This document shows, piece after piece, positions 1 to 7,451 of a DNA stretch of 64,000 nt. Positions within the stretch are counted from its first letter, which is position 1. Every line of letters begins with the position of its first letter. A program made the position numbers and the translations under genes. Below the pieces are notes generated by a model. That model had not been told where the DNA came from. It made no database searches and worked only from the letters and a program-made list of their open reading frames with translations. The DNA is from JACPUW01 sp049115495 (GTDB taxonomy: Bacteria > Bacteroidota > Bacteroidia > CAILMK01 > JACPUW01), in contig JAGDZV010000001.1 of the NCBI GenBank assembly GCA_049115495.1, positions 558,001 to 622,000 of the forward strand, read 5' to 3'.

Positions 1-415
1 CGGTAATTGGCTCTAACTCAGGATGAGCCATATTAATTCTTGAGCCAAATAAGTTTGGTTTACCAAAAACTATGTAGGGCACACCTGCCTTGAGCGTTTT
101 TTTTATCCAATTAATACCAGCAAACCAAACAAGCTCCAAACTTCCTGATTCATCAGTTAAATGTGCAGTAAGTCGCTTTGACCTTCCTGTTGTAATTTCT
201 TCTACCCTTGTGAGCTTGCCCTTTAATTGAACTAAAGGTAAGTCTTCTGTTAATTCGGCTACTTTGTAGAATTTTGATCTATCAATATATCTAAAAGGAT
301 AATGAGAGAGAAGATCACCAAAGGTCTCAATGCCCAACTCTGTCTTTAGTGTCTTTCCTTTTTCAGGCCCTACTCCTTTTAAATACTCTATTGGGGTATC
401 TAAAATATCGCGCAC
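1..415 (-). CDS. recG: ATP-dependent DNA helicase RecG, N-terminal part
   Basis: The gene runs off the left edge, so only about 138 N-terminal residues are visible. They read as the RecG wedge region: an opening VRDILDTPIEYLKGVGPEKG, an FGDLLSHYPFRYIDR segment, then an OB-fold stretch with LTDESGSLELVWFAG. RecG is a superfamily 2 helicase that remodels stalled forks and Holliday junctions; the helicase motifs lie outside the window. The start is taken as GTG at 415-413 because an in-frame TGA lies only two codons upstream (421-419) and there is no ATG between. The call rests on the wedge sequence alone. Confidence 0.88.
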   Translation of the reverse strand, partial: MRDILDTPIEYLKGVGPEKGKTLKTELGIETFGDLLSHYPFRYIDRSKFYKVAELTEDLPLVQLKGKLTRVEEITTGRSKRLTAHLTDESGSLELVWFAGINWIKKTLKAGVPYIVFGKPNLFGSRINMAHPELEPIT

Positions 416-466
416 CTTTCAAAAATAAATAAGCTCTTATTAAGAGTTCAATAAGAAATCAACCGT

Positions 467-1069
467 CTACCTAAATTCTTCTAACGATTTGCCGGTCCAT
501 TCAAATGTATTTACAAGATGCTGAATATCTTTCTCAATATATTCAACCACAGGAGCTAATGAGTCCTTATTGGGTTCGCAATTAAAATACAGCGAAGCAC
601 GCAAAAAGTGTTGAGTTGTATCTGTAAGAAAAAACTGAAGATTTGAAGCTGTATTTCCTCCAATTTTAAAAAGTAAACCACCTGCATCGTAAAGCTGGTT
701 CTCAATACGCTCTTCTGTAATTTTTTCAGCCATTTTGTTGTGTTCAGAAACAAATGTGTAAGCATCATTTATCAAAAATTGAATATCATCTTCTTCAATA
801 ATTGGCTTATAACTTACATGCAGCGTTGCATTAAAAGGCTTGTAATCAACATTTAACCAGCAAAACTTTTCATCACCCTTCATATCATTTGTAATCTCAG
901 CATAAGTAGGGTATTCGAAAGTATATGGACAATCATTTTCTAGCTGTTTGTAGCTTTTCTCTGGGAAATCAATTCTGTAATAAGCCCTTGGCTTAGGCAC
1001 ATAATCTTGTTCACATGCGGTAAGCCCAAACAAAAGCAAAACCAAAAAACCAGCTAGAACCCTATCCAT
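467..1069 (-). CDS. gldD: gliding motility lipoprotein GldD
   Basis: This is a 200-residue lipoprotein with signal peptide MDRVLAGFLVLLLFGLTAC (lipobox LTAC, lipidated Cys19). The body carries the GldD hallmarks: PKPRAYYRIDFPEKSY after the lipid anchor, CPYTFEYPTYA, LHVSYKP, and a GGNTASNLQFFLTDTTQHFLRASLYF-like core (read in pieces as IGGNTASNLQFFLTD and FLRASLYFN). GldD is required for gliding in Flavobacterium and is thought to act with the T9SS/gliding apparatus in the cell envelope. ATG at 1069 is preferred over a TTG 12 bases upstream because it begins the signal peptide directly; this leaves an 8-base overlap with the end of the nfu gene, suggesting translational coupling. Confidence 0.9.
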   Translation of the reverse strand: MDRVLAGFLVLLLFGLTACEQDYVPKPRAYYRIDFPEKSYKQLENDCPYTFEYPTYAEITNDMKGDEKFCWLNVDYKPFNATLHVSYKPIIEEDDIQFLINDAYTFVSEHNKMAEKITEERIENQLYDAGGLLFKIGGNTASNLQFFLTDTTQHFLRASLYFNCEPNKDSLAPVVEYIEKDIQHLVNTFEWTGKSLEEFR

Positions 1070-1652
1070 TATGAGCAACAACTTCAGTAACCTGTGGAAT
1101 ATTTCTCTTTAAAAGAGCTTCAATACCTGCCTTTAAGGTAACCGTTGCAGAAGGACAACCAGAGCAAGCACCTTTTAAAGTCAATGACACAACACCACCT
1201 TCGTAGCTATTAAAATCAATAGCTCCGCCATCCATTTCAACCGCTGGCTTTATATTTTCATTCAAAATGTTTTTGATTTTAACTACTACATCGTCATCAT
1301 TATCATCCATTTGATAATTGCTGTCTTCGTAGCTTATATCATCGGTAAACATTTTCTTACCACTTTCAAGAAAATCTTTTAAAAATTTACGCAGGTTAGG
1401 AATTAACTCAACCCACATTTTATCCTCAGTTTTGGTAATGGTTACAAAGTTGTTGGCTATAAACACTCTCTTAACAAAGCCCATTTCAAATAGCTCAGAT
1501 GCCAATGGCGATTTAGCAGAGTTCTCTAAACTGTCAAAATCAAAGGAATGTCCGCGAACTATTAGCTTGTTTACCACAAACTTTAGAGATTCTGGGTTTG
1601 GTGTAGCTTCGGCGTAAACAGTAATCGGGGTATTTTTAGACGTTTCGGTCAT
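1062..1652 (-). CDS. nfu: Nfu-type iron-sulfur cluster carrier (NifU C-terminal domain)
   Basis: The protein has 196 residues in two domains. The N-terminal Nfu_N part (about 10-95) has YAEATPNPESLKFVVNK, and the C-terminal NifU-like part (about 122-195) has VEMDGGAIDF and the cluster-binding motif GACSGCPSATVTLKAGIE with Cys163 and Cys166. Nfu proteins carry a [4Fe-4S] cluster between subunits and hand it to client enzymes. An acidic linker (DDNDDDVVV) separates the domains. It overlaps gldD by 8 bases, so the two are probably co-transcribed. Function is assigned from the family; the clients are not visible here, although QueE next door is a [4Fe-4S] enzyme. Confidence 0.9.
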   Translation of the reverse strand: MTETSKNTPITVYAEATPNPESLKFVVNKLIVRGHSFDFDSLENSAKSPLASELFEMGFVKRVFIANNFVTITKTEDKMWVELIPNLRKFLKDFLESGKKMFTDDISYEDSNYQMDDNDDDVVVKIKNILNENIKPAVEMDGGAIDFNSYEGGVVSLTLKGACSGCPSATVTLKAGIEALLKRNIPQVTEVVAHNG

Positions 1653-1702
1653 TTTATTTCGGATTTAAGTAGGAAAAACAATTGAATTAAAAAGTAGTTC
1701 TA

Positions 1703-2332
1703 CTACGGTATGTTCATGTACTTATGTGTTTGCAAAGATATTTTCCATTTCGGATTTTGCTTCACATAATCAATAATCAATGGCAGCATTTCGCTCTCAC
1801 GGCTCCACTCGGGTTGTAATAATAATTGACAAGCTCCATTTACATTAATTGCCTGCTCCTCTGCCCATTTTAGATCTGTTTTGTTAAATATTATAACCTT
1901 TAGCTCATGAGCCTTGCCATAAATTTCTGGTAAAGGTTTTACAAACTTTTTTGGTGAGAGACATATCCAATCCCAATCTCCGGTTAAAGGATAGGCTCCA
2001 GAAGTTTCAATATTCAGTTCTAAATTGGCTTTATGAAGCTCTTCTGTTAAACACTTGCAATCATGCATTAAGGGCTCTCCCCCCGTTACCACAACAAGGC
2101 TTGCCTTGGAATTGATTACCCAATCGGCCATTTCTTTTGCCTTGTGTATAGGATAACCTTGTGTCCAAGATTCTTTAACATCACACCACACGCAACCTAC
2201 GTCACATCCGGCAAGACGAATAAAGTAAGCGGCTTTACCGCTATGCACTCCTTCACCCTGAATGGTGAAGAAATGTTCCATAACGGGATATGGGTTACTA
2301 AACTTCTTGAGATTTTCAGGCTTCTTGGCCAA
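1703..2332 (-). CDS. queE: 7-carboxy-7-deazaguanine synthase
   Basis: QueE is a radical-SAM enzyme that converts 6-carboxytetrahydropterin to 7-carboxy-7-deazaguanine on the path to preQ0 and queuosine. The 209-residue protein has the FFTIQGEGVHSGKAAYFIRL opening, the CX3CX2C cluster motif CDVGCVWC (Cys43, Cys47, Cys50), and the SAM-binding VVVTGGEPLMH. The C-terminal LQTHKYMNIP is typical of the long bacterial QueE type. It is 5 bases downstream of folD and likely shares its transcript. A probable upstream enzyme of the same pathway, QueD, is encoded at 16507-16917. Confidence 0.93.
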   Translation of the reverse strand: MAKKPENLKKFSNPYPVMEHFFTIQGEGVHSGKAAYFIRLAGCDVGCVWCDVKESWTQGYPIHKAKEMADWVINSKASLVVVTGGEPLMHDCKCLTEELHKANLELNIETSGAYPLTGDWDWICLSPKKFVKPLPEIYGKAHELKVIIFNKTDLKWAEEQAINVNGACQLLLQPEWSRESEMLPLIIDYVKQNPKWKISLQTHKYMNIP

Positions 2333-2337
2333 GATGT

Positions 2338-3213
2338 TTATCTATTTAGAGCCGCTTGATATGTATTGAGCATAAGCCCAACTATAGTCATAGGACCAAC
2401 CCCACCAGGTACGGGTGTGATATAGCTTGCTTTGGGTTCAAGAGCTTCAAAATCAACATCTCCTACTAAACGATAACCGCGTTTTCTCGATGCGTCTTCA
2501 ACACGGTTTATTCCTACATCAATTATAATAGCACCTTCTTTAACCATGTCAGCTGTTACGAAATTTGGTCTACCTATTGCCGCAACAATAATGTCAGCCG
2601 CTTGGCAGAGCTCTTTAAGGTTTTTGGTTCGGCTATGGCAAACCGTTACTGTGCCATTACCATAGGGGCGAGCCTGAGAAAGTAACACGCTCATTGGTCT
2701 TCCAACTATATGGCTTCTACCAATAATAACAACATTTTTTCCTTCAGCGCTCAGGTTATAATGCTCCATGATTTTGGTTATACCAAAAGGTGTTGCAGGC
2801 AAGTAAGTAGGTAAACCTGCCACCATTTTACCTACATTTTGCACATGAAAACCATCAACATCTTTCTCTGGGTCAACGGTTTCAATAACTTTATCTTCAG
2901 AAATATGTTTTGGCAAAGGAAGCTGAACTATGTATCCATCAATTTCAGAATCATTATTCAGCTTTTCAATTTCACTTAAAAGATCAGCTTCAGATATATC
3001 GCTGGCATATTCTTTTAACGTAGATTTATAACCTACTTCAGCACAAAACTTTATTTTATTGCCAACATAAGCTTTTGAAGCTGGGTTATTTCCAACCAAA
3101 ATGGCGGCCAAATGTGGTGGTCTATTACCCTTGGCCATCATCTCTTCAACCTTCTTTTTTAAATCTTCTTTTATTGCTGCCGAAGTGGCTTTTCCATCTA
3201 ATATAGTTGCCAT
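2338..3213 (-). CDS. folD: bifunctional methylenetetrahydrofolate dehydrogenase/cyclohydrolase
   Basis: FolD interconverts 5,10-methylene-, methenyl- and 10-formyl-tetrahydrofolate with NADP+, feeding purine and formyl-methionine synthesis. The 291-residue length is normal. Visible motifs are the catalytic Tyr-Val-Gly-Asn-Lys (Tyr49/Lys53), VQLPLPKHI, VVIIGRSHIVGRP in the nucleotide-binding lobe and PGGVGPMTI near residue 269. The ATG follows directly on the stop codon of the small lipoprotein gene upstream (TAA-ATG), so it is the third gene of a tightly packed run that starts at 3735 and continues into queE. Confidence 0.96.
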   Translation of the reverse strand: MATILDGKATSAAIKEDLKKKVEEMMAKGNRPPHLAAILVGNNPASKAYVGNKIKFCAEVGYKSTLKEYASDISEADLLSEIEKLNNDSEIDGYIVQLPLPKHISEDKVIETVDPEKDVDGFHVQNVGKMVAGLPTYLPATPFGITKIMEHYNLSAEGKNVVIIGRSHIVGRPMSVLLSQARPYGNGTVTVCHSRTKNLKELCQAADIIVAAIGRPNFVTADMVKEGAIIIDVGINRVEDASRKRGYRLVGDVDFEALEPKASYITPVPGGVGPMTIVGLMLNTYQAALNR

Positions 3214-3453
3214 TTATTCTACTATTTCTTCAGAGTTATTATTACTGCTTTTCTTTTTCTTCTTCCTTTTTGAAGGCTCCATCGACTTCGGAAAAAGTCC
3301 AAAATCTCTTTTTCTTTTTGCGTTTATTTTCTTCAGTTGCCTATGATGATATTCTCTACCATTAGCAGGGCACACCTTTTCAGCGCAACCCGTAAAGATC
3401 AATAACGCAATTATTGTAAAAACAATAGGAAGTATGCTTAGTTTACCCTTCAC
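3214..3453 (-). CDS. small basic lipoprotein with KVCPAN motif (copy 2)
   Basis: This encodes 79 residues: a signal peptide ending in the lipobox FTGC (Cys22), immediately followed by AEKVCPANGREYHHRQ and then a very basic tail ending in KRKKKKKSSNNN and SEEIVE. It is evidently a paralogue of the gene just upstream, sharing the KVCPAN block after the lipidated cysteine and a GxF...SK/K element later. Small lipoproteins with a CPA(N/Y) motif are common in Bacteroidota, but I know of no assigned function. The start abuts the upstream stop and the stop abuts folD, so translation is probably coupled. The polylysine tail could bind nucleic acid or anionic polymer; this is speculation. Confidence 0.7.
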   Translation of the reverse strand: MKGKLSILPIVFTIIALLIFTGCAEKVCPANGREYHHRQLKKINAKRKRDFGLFPKSMEPSKRKKKKKSSNNNSEEIVE

Positions 3454-3735
3454 CTACTTGGTTTGGTGCTTGAATTGTTTCTTCTTTAGTTTAGTTCTAA
3501 AGAATCCATACTCAGGTTTACGATGCTTTGATTTGTGGTGTTTTTGCCCTTGCCCCCCTCTTCTTCTCATATGATTTATCATAGAATACCTCGCACGTTT
3601 TCTATTAAACTGTGCTTTATTATTGGCAGGGCAAACTTTTGGTTGGCAAGATGTAAGAATTACCGGACCACCAAGCATAAAGAAAACAAGGAAAAATGGC
3701 AGTAATCTTTTAAATTTATAAGTTGCGTTTTTCAA
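3454..3735 (-). CDS. small basic lipoprotein with KVCPAN motif (copy 1)
   Basis: The 93-residue product has a long hydrophobic signal ending in ILTSC (Cys30), followed by QPKVCPANNKAQFNRKRARY and a His/Arg/Lys-rich tail (HMRRRGGQGQKHHKSKHRK, then PEYGFFRTKLKKKQ). It is the first gene of the folD run and a diverged tandem copy of the next gene. The conserved order is lipid Cys, a few residues, KVCPAN, basic region, G-F-F/L-aromatic patch. No enzymatic domain is seen. The protein would sit lipid-anchored in the envelope with a strongly cationic exposed part. Confidence 0.7.
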   Translation of the reverse strand: MKNATYKFKRLLPFFLVFFMLGGPVILTSCQPKVCPANNKAQFNRKRARYSMINHMRRRGGQGQKHHKSKHRKPEYGFFRTKLKKKQFKHQTK

Positions 3736-3789
3736 GCGACTATGATTTATTTCAAAACGTGTATTAGCAAAAATAAGACTATAAACGCA

Positions 3790-4431
3790 TCATGGGGCTA
3801 AACGGTATTTATCCCATCGATTATTTACCTTTTCATAAGCTATTCGGTCATGTAATCTAGATGGTCTACCTTGCCAAAACTCAATGTAATTGGGTAAAAC
3901 TCGATAGCCGCCCCAATGTTCTGGCCTTGGAACATGCAAACCGCCAAAACTTTTTAACAGCTCGGCAGTAATATTTTGTAGAATCTCTCTTTTGGCAATT
4001 TTCTCGCTTTGTGGTGAGGCATGCGCTCCAATTCTACTCTTAAAAGGTCTTGAATTGAAGTACTCATCAGACTCAGTAGCACTAACTCGTTCTACATCAC
4101 CTTCAATCCTTACTTGTCGTTCAAGTTCAGGCCAAAAAAAGGTCAAACTAGCTTTTGGGTTTGCTTCTAAGTTTTGACCCTTTTTGCTATTGTAATTGGT
4201 GTAAAAAACAAAACCATGGTCAACGCCTTTTAGTAACACCATTCGAGAAGATGGAAAACCTTTTTCATCAGCCGTAGCAATGTTCATCGCCGTAGGTTCT
4301 AAAAGGTTTGAATTCAAGGCTTCTTGAAACCAAATATTAAACTGTGCTATTGGATCGGCCTTGGTATGAGATTCATTTAACTCCGCCTTGGCATAGTCCT
4401 TACGTATGTTTTGAATGGTTTTTTGATCCAT
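3790..4431 (-). CDS. pdxH: pyridoxamine 5'-phosphate oxidase
   Basis: PdxH is an FMN enzyme that oxidises pyridoxamine- or pyridoxine-5'-phosphate to pyridoxal 5'-phosphate. The 213-residue length is standard. Family motifs seen are the N-terminal IRKDY, AMNIATADEKGFPSSRMVLLK (FMN binding), FYTNYNSKKGQNL, the substrate-binding FNSRPFKSRIGAHASPQS, PEHWGGYRVLP and the C-terminal RLHDRI...RLAP ending. The start at the only nearby ATG gives the expected N-terminus. The gene is flanked by short gaps on both sides (54 and 66 bases) and may be transcribed alone. Confidence 0.96.
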   Translation of the reverse strand: MDQKTIQNIRKDYAKAELNESHTKADPIAQFNIWFQEALNSNLLEPTAMNIATADEKGFPSSRMVLLKGVDHGFVFYTNYNSKKGQNLEANPKASLTFFWPELERQVRIEGDVERVSATESDEYFNSRPFKSRIGAHASPQSEKIAKREILQNITAELLKSFGGLHVPRPEHWGGYRVLPNYIEFWQGRPSRLHDRIAYEKVNNRWDKYRLAP

Positions 4432-4497
4432 AATACAAAGTTAAACTCAATGGAAAGTTTAAGGTTTAAAGTTCAAAGAAGAAATTAATGGATAAGT

Positions 4498-5043
4498 CTA
4501 AGGCCAAATGGCCGAAAAATCAACACTGGCTTTGCATTGGTCAACTTCGAATTCGAAGTGAATGCCTTCACCTTTTGCCGCTAAATAGTAAACCTCTCCT
4601 TTGAGTTCATAAATGAACACTTCTGAGCTTTCAGGATCTACGATGATATAATACTTAACCCCTTCGTTCTCATATAGCTTGTATTTAACCCCTTTATCTC
4701 TTTTCGCGGTTGATGGAGATAAAATTTCAACTGCTATTGATGGTGCGTATTTTAAAACATCTAGCACTTCATCACCACAAACAACTACCAAGTCAGGTTG
4801 TAAAACTGTGCTCTCATCTAAAACGAAATCAACAAAAATGCTAACCTTACATTTTTCACAATTGTCAAAGGCTTCATCAAAAACCCTGGCGAGCTTAGTG
4901 TTGATTTGTTGATGCCTAAAAGAAGGCGCAGGCGACATGGCATAAGGGATGCCTCGAATAAGCTCCCATCTACCTTCCCATGTCTTCGAATCTTCGTGGG
5001 TATACTTCGGGTAATCTTCTGGTTGTAATTCAACTGCCGCCAT
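4498..5043 (-). CDS. Uma2 family protein (DUF820, PD-(D/E)XK nuclease fold)
   Basis: The 181-residue protein matches the Uma2/DUF820 pattern: an N-terminal WELIRGIPYAMSPAPSFRHQ, QPDLVVV with Asp84, VEILSPST with Glu106, and the KYKLYENEGVKYYIIVDP block with a lysine near 122. These give the Asp...Glu-x-Lys arrangement of the PD-(D/E)XK fold. Uma2 proteins are abundant in cyanobacteria and scattered in Bacteroidota; their targets are unknown, and a role as restriction-like nucleases is inferred from the fold only. All apparent catalytic residues are present. It sits 13 bases downstream of rlmB on the same strand. Confidence 0.88.
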   Translation of the reverse strand: MAAVELQPEDYPKYTHEDSKTWEGRWELIRGIPYAMSPAPSFRHQQINTKLARVFDEAFDNCEKCKVSIFVDFVLDESTVLQPDLVVVCGDEVLDVLKYAPSIAVEILSPSTAKRDKGVKYKLYENEGVKYYIIVDPESSEVFIYELKGEVYYLAAKGEGIHFEFEVDQCKASVDFSAIWP

Positions 5044-5056
5044 GTACCAAATATAA

Positions 5057-5809
5057 CTATAAAGCTTTTCTCTTAAACCATTCGTAAAAAACTACACCTG
5101 CTGCTACTGAGACGTTTAGTGAGGCGACTTCACCTTTCATTGGAATTTTGTATTCTACATCAGCAAAATCTGAAATTTCTTTACTCACTCCTTTGCCTTC
5201 GTCCCCCATAATTAAGCAAGTAGGGTTGCTCATATCGGCATCTGCAATTTCAGTTTCAGTTTTTTCATGAATAACGGTTACAAATACTCCCAATTCGCCC
5301 AGCTCTTTTAAGGTATCTGAGGTAGTCTTAGACTGAATCAATGGAATATGATAAATGGCTCCGGCTGAAGACTTAACCACATCTGCGGTAAGCGTAGCAC
5401 CTGATTTTGACGGAAGAATAATTCCATGTACGCCAAAACCGGCTGCAGATCGCATAATGGCGCCTACATTTCTCACATCTGTTACGCCATCTAACCAACA
5501 AAGCAAGGGTGTTTCACCTTTATCAAAGGCATTAGCCACCACATTGCTAAGTTCAGCAAAAGCTACCGGACTCACAAAAGCCACAATACCCTGATGATTG
5601 CCTTTCACCAATCTATCAAGTTTTTGCCTTGGCCAACGCTGAATATTTATACCTGACCCTTTAAGATCATGCCACATTTTTTTTGAATGCTCTTCAAATT
5701 CACCGCTTTGTAAAATCACTTTTTGAATGCTTTTGCCTTTTGCAATGGCTTCAGAAACTGGGTGATAACCGTAGATAAGAAACTCTTCTTGAGCTGGCTC
5801 GTTTTGCAT
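5057..5809 (-). CDS. rlmB: 23S rRNA (guanosine-2'-O-)-methyltransferase RlmB / TrmH family
   Basis: This 250-residue SpoU-family methyltransferase has an N-terminal substrate-binding domain (YGYHPVSEAI...) and the three SPOUT motifs: NVGAIMRSAAGFGVHGIILP, LIMGDEGKGVS and IPMKGEVASLNVSVAAGVVF, which form the trefoil-knot SAM site. The family 2'-O-methylates guanosine 2251 of 23S rRNA in E. coli; the exact target here is inferred. The ATG at 5809 is the only good start and gives the expected N-terminus. The gene is divergent from yfcE across a 317-base repeat-rich gap. Confidence 0.92.
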   Translation of the reverse strand: MQNEPAQEEFLIYGYHPVSEAIAKGKSIQKVILQSGEFEEHSKKMWHDLKGSGINIQRWPRQKLDRLVKGNHQGIVAFVSPVAFAELSNVVANAFDKGETPLLCWLDGVTDVRNVGAIMRSAAGFGVHGIILPSKSGATLTADVVKSSAGAIYHIPLIQSKTTSDTLKELGELGVFVTVIHEKTETEIADADMSNPTCLIMGDEGKGVSKEISDFADVEYKIPMKGEVASLNVSVAAGVVFYEWFKRKAL

Positions 5810-5968
5810 AGGGCAAAATTACTCGTACAATAACGTCATTCGGCACTTCTTGTCCCGAGAAATTCGGTGGATCTTGAATCTGTTGAATTAGAATTAGAAT
5901 TCGGTTTGGTTCGATCATACTTGTCATTGACAAGAAGAGACATTACCGAGACGTTCGAGAATTTAAAG

Positions 5969-6091
5969 GCTGACTAAAAAGTGTTTGGTCATTCCAAACT
6001 TGATTTGGAATCTGCTCATCAGTGTTGCATTCAAAAATTACAGATCCTGAATCGAGTTCAGGAAGACATATTTTTTTACTTTTTAGACAGC
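5969..6091 (+). repeat. MITE-like intergenic element, copy A
   Basis: The 123-bp element has terminal inverted repeats GCTGACTAAAAAG (5969-5981) and CTTTTTAGACAGC (6079-6091), identical in inverted orientation except for one base. Inside are two perfect hairpins: ATTCCAAA/TTTGGAAT (5991-5998, 6004-6011) and TCCTGAA/TTCAGGA (6045-6051, 6057-6063). Copy B at 6702-6818 has the same ends and hairpins in opposite orientation. No transposase is seen, so it is a non-autonomous or REP-like element. Confidence 0.8.
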
Positions 6092-6113
6092 CTGGCAAAG
6101 CAACTATGTGAGC

Positions 6114-6121
6114 TAGCTTTG
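6114..6121 (+). promoter_or_regulatory. putative -7 promoter element for yfcE
   Basis: TAGCTTTG fits the Bacteroidota -7 consensus TAnnTTTG and ends only 5 bases before the yfcE ATG at 6127, which would make the transcript leaderless or nearly so. No clear -33 TTG is found at the usual distance. Confidence 0.45.
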
Positions 6122-6126
6122 CCACA

Positions 6127-6627
6127 ATGAAAATCGGAATCATTAGCGATACACATTCTTATATGGATGACCGTATAAAGCACCACTTGAGTAAATGTGA
6201 TGAAATATGGCATGCCGGGGATTTTGGTGACTATAAGGTGATTGAAGAGTTAAAGGCTATTGCGCCACTAAAGGGTGTTTATGGCAATATTGATGATAAA
6301 AATGTTAGGGCTGAATTTTTTGAAGAGTTGCTTTTTGATTGTGAAGGCATGAAAGTTTACATGCGCCACATTAGTGGATATCCAGGTAAATACAACCCGA
6401 AAGCAAAACGCAGAATTAATGAATTAAGACCTGAATTGGTGATTGTAGGCCATTCTCACATTTGCAAAATAATTCGCGATCCTTACTTTAATCATATCCA
6501 TATTAACCCAGGAGCTGCTGGTGTGCATGGCTTCCATAAAATACGAACACTTGCTCTTGCTGAAATTGAAAATGGAAAGATTACCGATTTAAAAGTGGTG
6601 GAATTGGGAAAAAGGGGAAAGCTTTGA
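6127..6627 (+). CDS. YfcE/MJ0936-family metallophosphodiesterase
   Basis: The 166-residue calcineurin-like phosphoesterase shows every metal-ligand motif: ISDTH (Asp8, His10), AGDFGD (Asp32), GNID (Asn54), an isolated histidine in MRHISG and the terminal GHSHI, followed by INPGAAG. YfcE-type enzymes hydrolyse phosphodiesters with bound metal; the physiological substrate is generally unknown. The length is normal for the single-domain family. The gene sits alone between two inverted copies of a MITE-like element, so a short mobile-element-bounded cassette is possible but unproven. Confidence 0.9.
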   Translation: MKIGIISDTHSYMDDRIKHHLSKCDEIWHAGDFGDYKVIEELKAIAPLKGVYGNIDDKNVRAEFFEELLFDCEGMKVYMRHISGYPGKYNPKAKRRINELRPELVIVGHSHICKIIRDPYFNHIHINPGAAGVHGFHKIRTLALAEIENGKITDLKVVELGKRGKL

Positions 6628-6701
6628 AAGTTCTTTGAGTTTAGGGTTTAGAGTTTCTAGTTCTAAACGCACGCTGCCTGGTGGCTCTTTCAAGTAAAGG
6701 T

Positions 6702-6818
6702 GCTGCCTAAAAAATGAAACGTCTTCCTAAACTTGATTCAGGATCTGAAGCCAAGAACGCGGTACTCACGATAAGATTCCAAATCAAGTTTGGAATGACA
6801 TGTTAATTTTTAGACAGC
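6702..6818 (-). repeat. MITE-like intergenic element, copy B (inverted)
   Basis: This 117-bp copy is inverted relative to copy A. Its ends are GCTGCCTAAAAA (from 6702) and TTTTTAGACAGC (to 6818). Read on the minus strand it gives GTCATTCCAAACTTGATTTG (then GAATCT) and AGATCCTGAATCAAGTTTAG (then GAAGAC) in the same order and spacing as copy A. The spacer between the two hairpins is diverged. It ends 4 bases before the stop of the next gene. Confidence 0.8.
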
Positions 6819-6822
6819 TTTT

Positions 6823-7425
6823 CTATTGCAGATTATCAGCTAGTAAAACTGGAATTCCCAATTTCCCAGCTATCATATCAGCTTCCCTTTTTATTGAATT
6901 CAGGCTTGCATGATCAACTATATTAATTCTGCTGCTATCATTCATCACCAAATTCATCTCGTAACTATCATAGTACTCTGGGCCGTAATTTCTAAAGCGG
7001 CCATCGTTATTATGAGTTCTTTGGCTTTCAACCGTCTCGGCTAATATCTGAATGGCATAAATATCTCTCAAATTTACCATGTCATCTACTTTACTAAAAC
7101 CACCTGTTGATGGATGAAACTTTTTATCACCTTTCCAAAAAGCACCGGCATCAAAGTCGAATACTATGGCTCTTTTTGAACGCTTGCGCCAAATAACACC
7201 AATCACCAAAAAGATCATTGGCACAAAGGCCATAAAAAAGAAAATGATGGTAATCAAAAACATAAACGATCCAATTATGCCCATCCAAATTAAAAACATA
7301 GGGAAAAGCTTGCTCCAACCCGTATTTTCATATCGCCATTGGTTGGGGTTATCTGTAACTAGCTTCTTGGTCTTGAAATTGGCTCCACCTTGTTTTAGTG
7401 GGCTCCAGTTTATGGTTTTGTCCAT
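6823..7425 (-). CDS. two-TM membrane protein with PH-like domain, unknown function
   Basis: From ATG 7425 the product has about 200 residues: a short start MDKTINWSPLKQGGANFKT, two adjacent membrane helices (about residues 40-80), a basic RKRSKR stop-transfer segment, then a beta-rich cytosolic domain starting IVFDFDAGAFWKG and including LRDIYAIQILAE. The layout recalls membrane-attached PH-like proteins found in many bacteria with an INW.P...GG.NF opening; their function is not known. A GTG start at 7464 would overlap the preceding DUF5522 gene, so the ATG is preferred. It is the last gene of the ABC-exporter operon, and its stop is close to repeat copy B. Confidence 0.7.
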   Translation of the reverse strand: MDKTINWSPLKQGGANFKTKKLVTDNPNQWRYENTGWSKLFPMFLIWMGIIGSFMFLITIIFFFMAFVPMIFLVIGVIWRKRSKRAIVFDFDAGAFWKGDKKFHPSTGGFSKVDDMVNLRDIYAIQILAETVESQRTHNNDGRFRNYGPEYYDSYEMNLVMNDSSRINIVDHASLNSIKREADMIAGKLGIPVLLADNLQ

Positions 7426-7451
7426 GGTGGCGAAGGTAAAAGTTCCAGTGA

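Larger units (their letters stand above)
5810..6126. other. repeat-rich intergenic region between rlmB and yfcE
   Basis: This 317-base gap has no credible gene. It holds a ~120-bp element (5969-6091, listed separately) and, to its left, a second possible repeat: the 9-bp inverted pair CTTCTTGTC (5846-5854) and GACAAGAAG (5929-5937). The segment 5834-5874 (GTCATTC...GGATCT) resembles the intergenic palindromic repeats that are common in Bacteroidota chromosomes. The promoters of both divergent genes must also lie here. Confidence 0.6.

Noticed and set aside
431..455. Terminator between gldD and recG
   Set aside because: CTCTTA-T-TAAGAG is an odd palindrome with a 1-base centre, so it cannot fold into a terminator hairpin.
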